From NCBI GenBank assembly GCA_947095535.1, contig OX352773.1:206170093-206234092 (forward strand): a stretch of 64,000 bases of DNA. The letters run 5' to 3'. Under the pieces are notes generated by a model, which saw nothing but the letters and a program-made list of their open reading frames with translations, was not told where the DNA came from and did not search any database. Positions 12,471 to 25,200 of the stretch are shown piece by piece. Positions within the stretch are counted from its first letter, which is position 1; every line of letters begins with the position of its first letter. A program made the position numbers and the translations under genes. The DNA comes from Poecilobothrus nobilitatus. Taxonomy: Eukaryota; Arthropoda; Insecta; Diptera; Dolichopodidae.

Positions 12471-13786
12471 TTTTATTTTCTGAGTAGAATTTTCAAATTG
12501 TATTGTGGCATAAACAATCAATTAATATGTAAAGGTAAATTTAAAAACAAAAACAAAACGTAAATTTAACCATTTCCAAATGAAAATTTATGGATTTATC
12601 CTGATTATGCTTTTCCTTTGTAAAGAATCTCTATTTGTACAATTTTCACTAGTTTAGTTCACTTAATGAATTCTTAACACATTTCTATTAAAATACTTCT
12701 AAGACATATTTAATCACAAAACTTCAACATGTTTAAAAAAGTCTGCTAGAACACTTCTATGTTGATGCATATTTATCTCATTTAAAACTTTTTTTTATTT
12801 GTTAAAAGAATTTTTCTCTTTGGATTAAAATTTTAATTTTTAATTTTATAATTTTTAAGAATGAACCGACCTTGAAAAATTGTTTTAATTCATAAAAAAG
12901 TATTTGAAAATTTAAAATGTTTTTTCAATTTTTATAAATCTAAATTTAAAAAAAAAAAAAAATTAAAACTAGAACATATTCTTTCTTATGTAAATATAAA
13001 AGGGATTCTATTATTATGCAAACTTTAATATTATTTTCAATTCAAATATAATTTTTAATTCTCAATGCATAATATGAAAATTGAAAATTTATATCAGTTG
13101 AGTGAAATAATATGACTTTGATAGAATTAATATTTTTTGATTTAATATACTTTGAAATATTTTGAGGAGTTCATCTGATATTTTTTTAAATTTTTACGTG
13201 TAAATTTAATGCATCAAGGAAAATCTAGAAAATGCTTTTTTAAAGAAATAACAGTTACAATAATTCATCAGATCAGATGATCTCTTATTCGTTCTTTTAA
13301 TCATTCCAAAGATGTTGTTTACTCGCAGAAAAATCAAATACTGATGCGGAACAGTTAATTACTTTCACATCACTAACACAAACTTTTTTATTGCTTGCTA
13401 TTTATTAAAAATTAAAATATCAGATATAATATATAAAATATTAGAGCTATAAAATATAATACAAGTAGCAAAGGATAAATATTTAATAAGAAAAGTAAAT
13501 TTGACTAAACGAAGAACTTTTAACGAATGAAAATCAGAAAATAAAAAGTTTAGGAATTTGTAATGTAAAGATATCAAAAGCCCTTTTTTTTAAGCTTATA
13601 TTCCATAATTCTATAATACTCTTTGAGGACATTCTTTCTGATAAATAAATGTGTTTCAAATTTTGTGATATTAATAATAGATTTTTTTATATTTTGATTT
13701 CTTTACACATAATCGCGCCAATAAATATGCAATTTTGATAAGTTTTCAAAAGTACTAAATAAAAATTTAATTATCCTTTTAATTAA
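12471..13786. other. AT-rich non-coding stretch
   Basis: No gene, RNA or recognisable repeat seen on either strand; low-complexity A/T sequence only. Confidence 0.65.
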
Positions 13787-14612
13787 AAAACGATGAAAAG
13801 TGCAGTAGAGTAGACTGTGTCAACTCTGGGATACCCGTATGAACGTAATATACCCTGTTTCTATAAAACTTGACCATCTTTTAAAAACTTTCAGATGTTT
13901 TAGTACCGACGTTAACTATATAGATATATTTATGTAAATTGTAGAGTTGTATGACAGCTACCCGAATCCATTGCACAAGCACAACAAAATTTTACAGAAG
14001 TTATGGCCAAAAAACGTTACCATCATTTGCAAGATTTCAGACGCTAACTTCATTATGTTCCAATAGTTGCAAGAAGGCTGAACCGGCAACTCTAGACCAA
14101 TCAATTTTAATGAAAGTTTTTTGCATGTAACTCGACACCTCTTTACAAAACTTCAGATACCTAGACACTGAGTTATTTTCATTTAAAAAGAGAAGTTGTA
14201 TGGCAGCTACCCGAACCTGTCGGACCATCACAACCAAATTTTGCAGAAGTTGTTGCCTAAAACTTGATCATCATTTGCAAAATTTCAGATACCTATAGCT
14301 TGAATAGATACTGAGTTATTTCCATATAAAGAAAGAAGTTGTATGGCAGCTACTCGAACCCGGCGACTGAAAATGCTGAAATTAAATAGCAAAACTAACG
14401 ATTTTGCAAAAGTGACGTAAAAAGAATTTCAGCCTCCTAGCTCCTTTATTTTTGAGTTATCATGCGGACGGAGGAACGTACATGGCTTAATCGACTCAGA
14501 ATTCGATTCCGAGCCGATCCATACCTTTGACACTATATCTAGCTCGACTCCTTTAAGGTGTCACAAACGTAATGGCAAATTGATTATACTCTTGAACATA
14601 GTTCATACGGAA
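13787..14612 (-). mobile_element. Family C DINE-like element, copy C1
   Basis: Read on the minus strand it begins at 14612 with GTATGAAC-tat-GTTCAAG. It then has the conserved lead (TTTGTGACACC, CGAGCTAGATATAG, GGTATGGATCGG, a GTACGTTCCTCCGTCCGC block) and internal units centred on AGCTGCCATACAACTTC, of which two at about 14193 and 14335 are 142 bp apart. It ends at 13787 with GTTCATACGGGTAT, the hairpin AGAGTTGAC/GTCTACTCT and a CATCGTTTTTT terminus. The outermost 5' arm is partly lost. No protein is encoded. Confidence 0.75.
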
Positions 14613-15457
14613 CATTTATGCAATATTTATTAAAAATTAAGGATTCATAATATATAAATGCTACAAGTGAAATGACAGACAAACAAATTAATTTATATCT
14701 AAAAAAAAAACTAAAATATTACCTCACACTACCATTTTTGTAAAATTTTTTTTTCTTTTGATATCATCATCCATTCTTTAATAATATTAAAATTTTATGA
14801 TTTTTTGTTTTTTTGTTGGGCTTTAAATATTAAACATTCGAAACCCAAACCAAATTACCAACCCAAAAAATGCTATTCATATGTATTTTTAAGTACAATA
14901 TGGAACCAGCAAATGAAAACATAAAAATATAAATGAGTATAACAAAAAAATATTATATGGCGAAAATGTCGCATTTATATTTCATGTTTAGAATATTAAA
15001 ATAAATATAAAAAATACAAAAATTTTTATAGAAACAAAATAAAAAATAAAAAATTTTAAAGAAAAGAAAAACCTAAATATGTACACAAAAAATCAGATGA
15101 TCAATTGTTCTTCCACATGGGATATTTATAAGTAACATTTGATCAAAAAAAACAAAAAAAAGGTTTTTATTTAAATCGGTTTCTAGTAGAAATATCAAGG
15201 ACGTTAAACATTTATATAATATTGTTTAAATAAAGAGAATTGATGATATCTTATACCTATATTCTACTTTTTTTTGTTACTCAATATTCACCGAACAATA
15301 TTATGTTATGAATGTGGAATTTCGAATAACTATATAACATAAGTTTTGTTTATTTTAAAAAAATACATCTATAGTTTTATTTATTAATTTAATATAACAA
15401 CTCATAGGCTTTTTAACTAACTTTCCTCTCAGTATTTTGGTCATTTTCGGTTATTCT
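14613..15457. other. AT-rich non-coding stretch
   Basis: No feature recognised; A-rich runs at 14990-15160. Confidence 0.65.
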
Positions 15458-15465
15458 CGAATTTT

Positions 15466-15654
15466 TTCTTATTTTTTTAGTTTATTCCCCATGCTCATAA
15501 ATGTGGCAAGAAAACTGAACAGCTTCAGCTTTCAAGTGTGGCTGTAAATGTCATAAGGGGAAATTATTCTTACGACGTGTGTGGATTCGAACCCACTCTT
15601 GCTCAGGTTTGCAGCATATTTTATACATTCTTACCCATTAGGCCACCAAGGTCC
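15466..15654 (-). mobile_element. tRNA-type SINE, copy S4
   Basis: Minus-strand copy: head GGGACCTTGGTGGCCTAATGGG near 15654, B box GGGTTCGAATCC, the CGTCGTAAG arm, the GCCACA arm, and a 3' tail ending in a short A/T run. An 8-bp duplication CGAATTTT flanks it at 15458-15465 and 15655-15662. Base changes have weakened the second hairpin. Confidence 0.82.
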
Positions 15655-15662
15655 CGAATTTT

Positions 15663-17824
15663 GTTAGGATTTCTTTCCATAATTTTTAGTTTTTTCTCTT
15701 AGTATTTAAAAAATTTTAGTTCCAAAATATTCTGAATTTTTATAAAATCTCAGTATATCTCTGCTCTTACATTTCCAGCGCCTACAAAGAATCTAAAAAT
15801 TGTGAAGCATTGATGTCTAAAAACCTAAAGAAATTCAAGGCTCCTTTAAGCTCAAACAAAACAAATGTACATTTCAATTTTATAACACAATTTTTTTTGT
15901 TTCTCAAGAATTACAATAATCAGGAAAGTTAAATATAATTTAATTAAAAAAAATTTCTTTTATATTAAAAATATGTTACATTTTCGTACGATTACAAAAC
16001 ATAATTTGATTGTGATTTTGATATTTGATTAAATTTGATGAAATATTATATTTTTTAATACAATTACAAAAAGATTTTATTTCAAAATTACATTTGCATT
16101 TTTGTCAAAGATTACCTTTGCATTTGTTGGAGAAGTATATTTAATAATTTCACATAATATTTTATTAATTTTACAAAACGTCTACATCTGCATCGATATA
16201 TTACGAAAATCAATATTTTAACGTACTATATCAAATCTTAAGAAAGGTTCAGTAGTCTCATTTGCCAAAAAAAAAAATTCCTACAATTTAATATTGTTTA
16301 TAACTACAGTTCAAACTTCTATAGTGAATATTTCTTAAAATCTGAAAACGTTAAAATACAGATAATTAAAATTTTGATCGAATAAAAGACATATTTTTGT
16401 AATATGATGTTAAAATTTACCATTATGTGAAACAAAATTTTAAACCTTCCTTATTTAGGAGATCTTAAAGCTTAAAACTTAAAAATTTATAACCTATAGG
16501 AGTATGTTCCTTGCAAACAAACATGTACTAACTCAGGACCAATATTTATCTGCGTCTATGCAATAACCAGAATAACTATAATCCCCAATAATTAGACTTT
16601 CTTTGCGAAATACTATTCAACAATTGAACGGAAATATTCAAATTTTTGAATTTATATTAAAAAAAAAAAGATGACAGGGACATTCTAGGGACACCCAGAA
16701 AATTAAAAATTAAAAAAAAAAAAAATCTAATCAAATAATTTATTTTACTCTTATACTCGCACTAACTACACCTATATTCAAATTTTATGACTTCAATAAA
16801 ATAGGAAAAATAAAACACTTTAATCAGTTTAAGAAATTTCAAAAACTCAATAATATTTTTTATTATTAAATTTTCAATTTTCAAAAATAATAAAAAAAAA
16901 TAAAAAGAAAATCTTGATTTTCCTGTTTAAAAATCTATTTTTCATCCTGTGAAAAGAAGTGAATGAAGAATGATAAAAAAAAAAATATTCTTGTACTAAT
17001 ATAAGTAATAACTAATAAGCAGCAATAAGCAGCTCATCTCTCTATTATAAAATCCATCCATTTTTATATTTTAAATAAATCATCACAAATGGCAATATAT
17101 ACATATGTATATATGGGTATATAACTAAACACTTCATCGTTATTATTATCGTTCAAGTAATTTGTCATTCTTGCGTATTATTACTATTATTTTAGTATTG
17201 TTATAGAATCGACCATTTCTGAATATAAAATCATGATATCTCTCCTTTTTTTTTTCTCACATGTCAATAAGAACAACATAAAATGAAATTTAAAGATGAA
17301 CATAAAAGGAACATAGAAAAATTACAAAAAGAATTAGTAGATATTATTTCAACTATCTTAAATGATGCTGTTGCTGTAATAAGTTTTTTTTTTTTTTAAA
17401 TAAGTCGAATATTTTATTATTTATTCTATAATAAATTATACATATAACAAAACTGATTGAAATCTTCAAGAACCATTAAAAAAAAAACCACTTGTTAACA
17501 AAATAAAATACTGGTTCCTATCTTTAATAGTTGATTTTATTGTAGAAAAAAAAATTTAATAAAATTATTCGAATTATTAAAAATTATGAAATTTGTGATT
17601 TTCAATTCATAAACAACTCCAAGCAATTTTAAAAGCAAATGTGTAATGTGTGAAGCTACAATTTTCTATCATTTTAAGAAATTATATTTAAAACGTCTTT
17701 ATTTTTTGATATTACTATTATATTATTGGTATTCAAATTTCAATATCAGTTTTCAAAATTTAATTCTTTGTTTTTCTTTATTAAATTATTTATTCATTTA
17801 TATTCTACTTATATATTATCAGTT
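15663..17824. other. AT-rich non-coding stretch
   Basis: No gene or named repeat seen. Homopurine and homopyrimidine runs are common (16270, 16650, 16720, 17385). The open frame at 17646-17840 is an AT-rich chance frame rich in F, Y, L and I. Confidence 0.65.
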
Positions 17825-18470
17825 TTTTTTTTCTTATTAAGATTTTTGAGAACATAGGGGTTCCATTTAAAGCCTTCATTCTCCTCTATTCATTCTTTCA
17901 TTTCATTCCAGCATATCTCGGATCTGTTAATTCTTTCAGCACTTTTTCACTTAGCATAAATTATTTGTACATTTTATGATTCGGTTATTCTGTACTATTG
18001 GTTGCAGATGGTTAAGCTTGAACATTTTGTGCATTGGATTTTGTTATGAGATATTAGATATATATTATCCGCGAAGTCAAAGTCTTCTAAGTATTTGTTA
18101 TCAGACCAACTTATGCCTTTTTGAATGTTGCTGACTGCTCTCATGATAGAGTCTAACGCAATTCTATGACATCTTTGTTTGACATCTGCGTTTATTGTTC
18201 CATATGTTTTTAAACATGTGTTTTTTATTATGTTAATTATTTTTTCGTGGCACATTTCTATTTTTAAGAGCACTCCCAATTCTGTTTCTTTAAATGAAGT
18301 CAAAGATTTTTTGAGATCGACGAATATTAGACAAAACCATGATTTGTATTTATGGGGTTTCTTAACAATTATTCGAAGAAAGTTGTAAATAGTTTAATCT
18401 AGGCTGCTTCTGTTCGATTGAAATTCAGCATGTTCATTTCTGTGTGTATATCCTACATTTTAATTTGGAG
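17825..18470 (-). mobile_element. Decayed LINE, internally deleted reverse transcriptase
   Basis: The minus strand reads LIFVDLKKSLTSFKETELG (the F-D--KAFDSV block), KIINIIKNTCLKTYG, IALDSIMRAVSNIQKGISW and EDFDFADNIYLISH. The catalytic FADD is changed to FADN, so this copy is dead. The sequence then jumps to EGFKWNPYVLKN, the extreme C terminus, so most of the thumb and C-terminal region is deleted. A poly-A tail (poly-T at 17823-17833) follows. Motifs and tail match the copy at 27733-28585, so both belong to one family. Confidence 0.72.
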
Positions 18471-19632
18471 TCAATTTTGTATTACCCCAGTTAAAATTTT
18501 GTAGATGGTGTTGAGTAGTATGATAAATATATGAATTATTATTTCCAAATGTGTTAGACTTATTGGAGAGTATACTTGTAGATATTAAAAAGAGAGCTAT
18601 TTATTTAAAAATTTTAGCTCAATTCAAAATGAAAACTATACTATTTAGAAATATTTTAAGTAACAAGCAAACTAACAATGTTATTTTAGTTTTTTATTTA
18701 AAAAAATTAAATCAGCAATCAATATATATTATATTATTTTTCTTAATATTGTATAATGACTTTAGATACCGATATAGTGAATACAATATTATTTTAACAT
18801 TCTTTATTTTCGATATTATTGGATTAACAATTCTTTTTTGGGGGCGGAATTTTTTGTTTATTTAAATTAGGTGTACAAAAAAACTTACTTGTTTTATTGT
18901 TTCTCACTTCAAAATAAAAATTTATCATTCTAATTGAAAAAAAAAATTGTCTTGCACTTAAAATTAGTAAAATTTATTATAAATTCAAAACAAAAAAAAA
19001 ACCAAACTATCTATAAATTAAATTATAACCGGAAATTACAATTATTTTTAATTATTATTATGTTGGACAAAAGCAAAAATTACACCACAAAAATGTAATT
19101 TCATATATGAAATCTTTAACTAATCTTACAACATTAAATTTATTAAAATTTTAATTTATTATTTCTTATTTTTAACTTTTGTTTTAGTTTCTTATTATTT
19201 CTAATGTTTATTAGACATACAAATTATAAAAAAAAAATGTAATCTTTAATTGACAAAGTTCAACTAACTACTGAGTACTGACTACTGACTAAGAAATTCT
19301 TAGTTATCTAATGTATTTGACTTGATTCAAAACTTTAATTAAAAATTTCATCGTTATGACAATTGTCGTATCTAATATTTCAAATAAATATAATGTAAAA
19401 TTTTGTAATGATGAAAGAAAACATTAATTTTAGTTTGGTAAATTCATTTTACAGTTGGGAAAAAATTTTTTTTTGAACTTTTTATTATAAAGATAATTGT
19501 TTTATTTTATTAAATTAAACAAATTTCAGAAAAGTTATAAAATCTATCTATCCGAAATCTATAGTCTAAAAAAGTAGTTTTTATTTTTTTTTTATAATAA
19601 ATTGTTAAAAAAAAAATGTAATTTTTATCTTT
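18471..19632. other. AT-rich non-coding stretch
   Basis: No feature recognised. The 104-codon frame at 18551-18865 has AT-driven composition (I, L, F, N, K) and no family resemblance. Confidence 0.6.
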
Positions 19633-20244
19633 CATTTACACTAAGCGACATGTTGTCAATTATATTATCAAACAATGCTGTCATTGAGTTAATATGAAAT
19701 GTAACAAAAATTGGTATTAACCATAGATATATTAAGTACTTTAGATTGGCACTTTCTCTTTCACTCTAATGTATTTTCCTATACACGAAATTTCAGTCAA
19801 AAATAAAACATATGACATCCAAGTACTGTCGTTCATATGACGTAAGTTGGATGCCAGCTGTTTTTAAATCATAAAATTTCATTAAAATTATCATAAAATC
19901 GCAGTACAGTTCCTCTCATAGATATTGGATATATTATCGTTCTGCAAATAAAATTAATGAATATAAAAGAAAAGTTGAAAAATTAAATGTTAGTATTTTA
20001 CACATATTTTAATTATTTAAATTATTAAGTTTTAAATTAGTTAGTTTAAATTGTTCAAATTGTTGTTTCCAGGGGAAATTAAATTTAAATTTAAACAAAA
20101 AAAAAACATCAATAAACAGCTAACTCAAAATTGACTGAATTTTTATATAGCCAATCTAAAGTACTTAATATATCTATGTCATTAACTGATAGGTGTACAT
20201 CAAAATTAAAAAAATTGACAATACGTGTCACTTAATGTAAATAC
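19633..20244. mobile_element. MITE-like element with two nested inverted repeats
   Basis: The inner pair is perfect over 29 bp, running from CATAGATATATTAAG at 19722-19750 and its reverse complement at 20150-20178. An outer, imperfect pair of about 29 bp lies at 19633-19661 (CATTTACACTAAGCGACATG) and 20213-20244. At the right edge the 17-mer TCACTTAATGTAAATAC is repeated at 20228 and 20251. No coding capacity. TTAA occurs 1-3 bp outside both inner arms, so a piggyBac-like target is conceivable but not shown. The inner arms look younger than the outer ones. Confidence 0.65.
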
Positions 20245-20267
20245 AAGATGTCACTTAATGTAAATAC

Positions 20268-22929
20268 GTCATAATACTTGAGTTTTTTAAATAGTTTATT
20301 ATGAAAACAATAAAATAAAAATTATTTTATGACTCTTAAAACACTTTACAGATATCTTGAAGCTTACTTTTTATTATTTTAAATAACTTACTGTTAATGA
20401 AACCAATTTTTTGTTGTAATGATTTACTATTTTTTAATTTTAAAGTTTTTAATATATCTAAATTTTTAAAATTGAATGTAAATGTTTATTTTTAATATTA
20501 TTTAGCTAAATCTGCTGTAATATACGCCAGTCGGACTATCATTAAACATTCCTATTTTTTTTTTTTTTGTGTAAAAAGATTTTATTACATTTGATGATAA
20601 TAGAATTTTTTGTGTCAACATATAAATAAACAAATTGTAAAAAAATATGATTTTTTAATTCATAACTATTTTCTTTATAATTATTATTCGATATAATCAT
20701 TTTGCATCAGTTTAGTTAAAAGTCTGGTATCAATGTAAATATAATATTTTGAAATCAGACATAACCAAATTATTCAAATTTTATTTTAAATTAAATTTTT
20801 CAAAATATGTTTTAATCATAACAAAATTTCAGCTTTTAATTTGAAATTTTAAATTTAAATATTTCTTTAGCACTTCATATTGTAAGTTTGTAACATCTTA
20901 ACACTATTTTACTGTTATGTACAATACTCGGTTACTATGAATATTGCATATAACTACCATTGTTAAATCTCAATACAAAGCATGTGATTAGTTTCATTTA
21001 AATTTCGTTTGTTCTTTTTTTTCTGTAATGTTATTTTCAGTATACTATGTTATTTAGAGTACTACAGAAAATGTTATTGTAGCAAAGGTTTAAGGTTTTT
21101 AAAAAAAAAAAACGTTTTGTTTTGCAAAATGAAACTTCAGTAGATACATAATAAGAAAATTATGTTACTTTAACTAATAACAAAAAGTTGTAATGAAAAA
21201 AATTAATAATTTAACAAAAAAATAATAAAGCTTTTAAATTAACAATTAAATTTAATTCAATAAACTTTTAAATTTTAATCTGTTAATATGCAGTTCATAT
21301 ATTAATATCATATTTATTCAAAGAAATATAGCCTAAAAGTATGCAAATTTTTAATTTTAATATATACTTGAATTTGGAATTGGGCTTAGTAACCGATGGT
21401 TTTGTAATATTGCAATATTTTATATGTGATTTGTAATATTATTTTTTATTTTTTTTTATGACCTGGGGGAAGTCGGCCCGAATGATTGAACACTTGAAAA
21501 ATAATTTAACAAATCCCGTTTACGATCAAATAATATAATTTAACTATGTATATATTAATAATATAATATAAATAAACCAAAATAAATAATTTTACTATAT
21601 TATATCAATTAATAATAGTACTAGTACTATTTTACATTATACTCATCTTTAAATATCGCATTTAAAATTTAAGATCATCATTTAGATTATGCTGCTCTTA
21701 AAATTATAAATTTATGGAAACCCATACTTTTTTTTTTTATAAAAAATATTAAAATTAATATTAAAAATATTTCATTAAAATTAATATTATTTACATATTA
21801 ATACAATTCTTATTACTTAATCAAACAATTATTCAAAATCTTTTTAAAAAATCATCCTTAGCAAAAAATCCTTTTAAATACTAAATCCTATTAATTACAA
21901 TTTTCAAGGTTTTTTCTTTAAAAATTTATTATTTAGTTATGGTAAAATTCATTCACCTTTTCTGAAATGTCCAATTAATTGGAAATTTTTTAGATTGGAT
22001 TGGAAAAAAAAGAAAATTATTGTATTATCTAAATATTGTTGTTGTTATAATAGAAACAGAAACCCTAAATGTTCTTTCTTATATTTGGATTATTTTAATT
22101 TTGGGAAGTATAATAACGATAAAAGTATGATGATAAAATTTCACTCCAAAAAAAAATATTTTCAAAAAAATTTTTTTCTCCTCAGTATAATAATGTACGC
22201 ATGATTATATATCTAGCTATTAATGTAAAAAAAAATAAAAATATTCTTCCTTAAAGTAGAAAAGTTTCAGCTTAAGTAAAAAAGGTATAGCTTTAGGTAA
22301 AATAAGTTTGTTATTATTATGTAAAACCAAACTGATACAAGAAGTAATCCTAAAGTATAATTTAAAATTACATTAAATGGTAATATGAAAAATTATTTTC
22401 TCTTTGTCATTAAATAAAATGCGATTCCTTTGCAAAATATTTTTTATCTTTTCAAAATTCAAATATTATGATAAATTTGTGTAACTAAAAGTTTAATATT
22501 AATATTGAGATTTTAAGATTAAATCAATATTGATTTAAAAAATTATTTTTAATGATTAAATGCAATGTTGTTTGATTTACATGATCTTTTTTTAAAGGTA
22601 AATATTTGTGTTTAGAACTTATTTATTATACAACAAAAAAAAAATATTTATAAAAAATTACAAATTAATGAAAGAACAAAAATTTAGACGGATGTATGAA
22701 ATTTTATATAAAATATTATATTGATTTTTCATTTAAAGAAACATTTAGTTAAAAATCTCTCCATAACTTCTCAAGTTTATATGTCATAAAATTTAGCTAT
22801 ATGCTTATAATCAAACTAGTAAAGAATTTAAATATATTTGATTTTATAATCTTCTATGACTAATATTTATTTTCAAAATAATTTTAAACTAAGCATAAAG
22901 GTATTAATAAATGCTAATTTGGAAAATGA
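20268..22929. other. AT-rich non-coding stretch with one GC-rich word
   Basis: Nothing coding. At 21461-21490 GACCTGGGGGAAGTCGGCCC stands out as a GC-rich island in A/T sequence; I do not recognise it. Confidence 0.6.
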
Positions 22930-23490
22930 TATTTTAATTTTTTTTTCCTATATACATACAAGCATTGTTTAGTAGTTTCAGTCCGTCCGTTTCTTCGGTT
23001 TAAGAAACTTCTACACCATTTAAGATGAATAATTATGGATAAATCTCTTAAAAATTTAATGTTGTAAAATAAATTTTTTTATGTAGCCTCAGCCATTATC
23101 GAGTTGCGTCAAAACTGAAAAAAGCTCTATTTTCAAAAGTGTAATAATCTTATGTTCTATTTAATACTTTTTCTTTCTAAAAACTCCAATGACAGAACAT
23201 TTTCTTTCTGATAAAACAATATAAAAATTTTTCGGAATTTAGTATTTAAATTTACCCTTATATGGAAACTAAATTTTGCAAGAAGTAACTTTGGAATTCT
23301 TTTTGTCAGAACTTTGAAATTTTAAGAAGAGAAGAGAATGATTTTTGAAAAGAACGTAGAGCTCAAAAATTAAAAATTTGTTGTTTTAGAAAATTTTAAC
23401 TTGCACACTTGTCGTAAGTAATTTACAAAAATTAAAGCTTCAATATTATTTTTTTACATATATCAAAAACTTGTCTAATTATACAGGATT
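22930..23490 (+). mobile_element. Family A DINE-like element, decayed copy A5
   Basis: Plus-orientation relic, opposite to A1-A3. It shows the GTCCGTCCGT block at 22981, AACTTCTACACCATTT, ATGTAGCC, AAAAAGCTCTATTTTC and AGTATTTAAATTTACCCTTATATGG in family A order. The 5' hairpin is unrecognisable and the 3' end is lost. Confidence 0.6.
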
Positions 23491-24869
23491 TTCTTTCTTA
23501 ATTATTCAGGATTCACGTATTATTGTATTGTAAAATTCATTTTATTATTTTCTTTTTTTGGAAATTTACATGTTTAAAAACCTTGATTTTACTAACTGCT
23601 TTATTTTGTTAAAAATTATAGAATCCAATTAATATGATAATTTCATTGTTTTTTGTTGTTTTTCTCCCGTCAATTCTTATAATTTTCATTTTTTATTTTT
23701 ATTATTCCATAAAAAAGCAAAAAAGAAAAAAAAAACAGAAACTTAACCTCACCTTGTGTTCTTTTTCTTTTTTTATTGTTATTTTAGTATTTTAACATTT
23801 TATATTTTTTATTTTGTTCGTTTTTCTTTTCTTTTAAATATTACTTCTTGTTTTTTTTTTTTTGGCTTCTTTTTTATTTAACAATAGGAAGAAAAAATTT
23901 GTTTATATGTTCTTCTCTTTTTTTTCATTTTCTTTTAATATTCAGTTCTCTTTCTCTTTGTATACATATTTCATGTTTTTAATCCTTATATAATATTTAT
24001 CAAAGTATTAAAAATAAAATATAACATATAATAAAATTGTGTACATATTATTTTGTCGGCTAGCCAAATGATCAGATTTACTGCATACATGAAAGAAAAT
24101 CATGATTTTGTTATTTTTAGAAGTATGTAAGAAAATTTTTTTATCAAATTATCAGTTTATTTAAAATTTTGAAAACTATTACCTATATTAGTTCTTAGTG
24201 TGTTTTTTTTCATTGTTCTATATGAATCAATTCAGATTTCTCATCAATTCAGAATTTTTTTCCGTACAGTTAAAGAAAACAAAAGTTTAAAGGTGAAAAC
24301 ATACGCAGAGCAACAGACGACGACGACGGTAGACGAATTTCGTTGGTGAGACACAATACGGTCGAAAATTCTGCTGCGAAAACAATTGTTAAAGGCAACA
24401 TATTTATTGACATGTACAAATGTTTTAAAACTAAAAAAAAGGATGAGTAAAATTGCGAAAATTATTAAAATAATTTCAATTGCTGATGTTTCAAATGTAA
24501 AAAAAATTAATGGGGTTAAATTGCATTAAATGGCGTTAATAATATTTTCAGCGGGCGACGTTTTTCGATTTTATTGTTGGAACTCTAATACAAATGCATG
24601 TGTTTTAAACAGTTCATGCAACACCACGTTTAAACGCCAACAAATTTCTTTCTGAATGTGTTTTCACTTCAAATAATTAAAATGCTAACTCTCGTACTTA
24701 CTAATGATTATGTTAAGTTGTGACTTTTGTTTTTAACAAAATTTAATTAAATTTTAATTTTGAAAATTCAAAATCTGGAAATTTTTAAATATCCTTGCAA
24801 TTTTTGTTATAAGAAAAACATTAAAAAATTAATAAATGTAAATGGTCAATTTTAATTTTTTTTGGAAAT
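23491..24869. other. Polypyrimidine-rich stretch with a possible exon near 24.3 kb
   Basis: From 23560 to 23960 the plus strand is unusually T/C-rich. At about 24298-24347 there is a more complex piece, GCAGAGCAACAGACGACGAC and onward, ending TTG|GTGAGA. It resembles an insect 5' untranslated exon followed by a splice donor. No start codon or downstream exon can be assigned, so I leave it unannotated as a gene. Confidence 0.35.
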
Positions 24870-25200
24870 TTTCTTTTGCATAACGGTAAATTTAAATAAG
24901 TTAAAAATGTATCCAAAATGTATGTATATTTAAAGTTTTTCAGTTTTATTCAGTGGAGCTTCAATTTTAAACATTTCAAATAGTCAGCAGTTTATAAATT
25001 TGGAAACTATTGCTCCGTAAGAGATGGGGCATATATTTTTAGTCCTTCACATTTTTTAATAACTTCTTTCTATGAAAAATTTTGAAAACAGAAGTTTCGA
25101 AAAACGATAGATAGGCTTATTAAACAAATAATAAAGATATTTTTTCAAAATATGTATTTGAAAGTGTGCTTCAAAAAAAAAAAGTGAAGGATTTTCTTTA
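24870..25200 (-). mobile_element. Family A DINE-like element, decayed copy A7
   Basis: TTGCATAACGGTAAATTTAAATA at 24872 and GCTCCGTAAGAGATGGGGCAT near 25013 match, in order, the middle and 5' lead of minus-oriented family A copies. The ends are not found. Confidence 0.45.

Noticed and set aside
18179..18388. Plus-strand frame opposite the LINE at 17.8-18.5 kb
   Set aside because: Shadow of the minus-strand reverse transcriptase frame.
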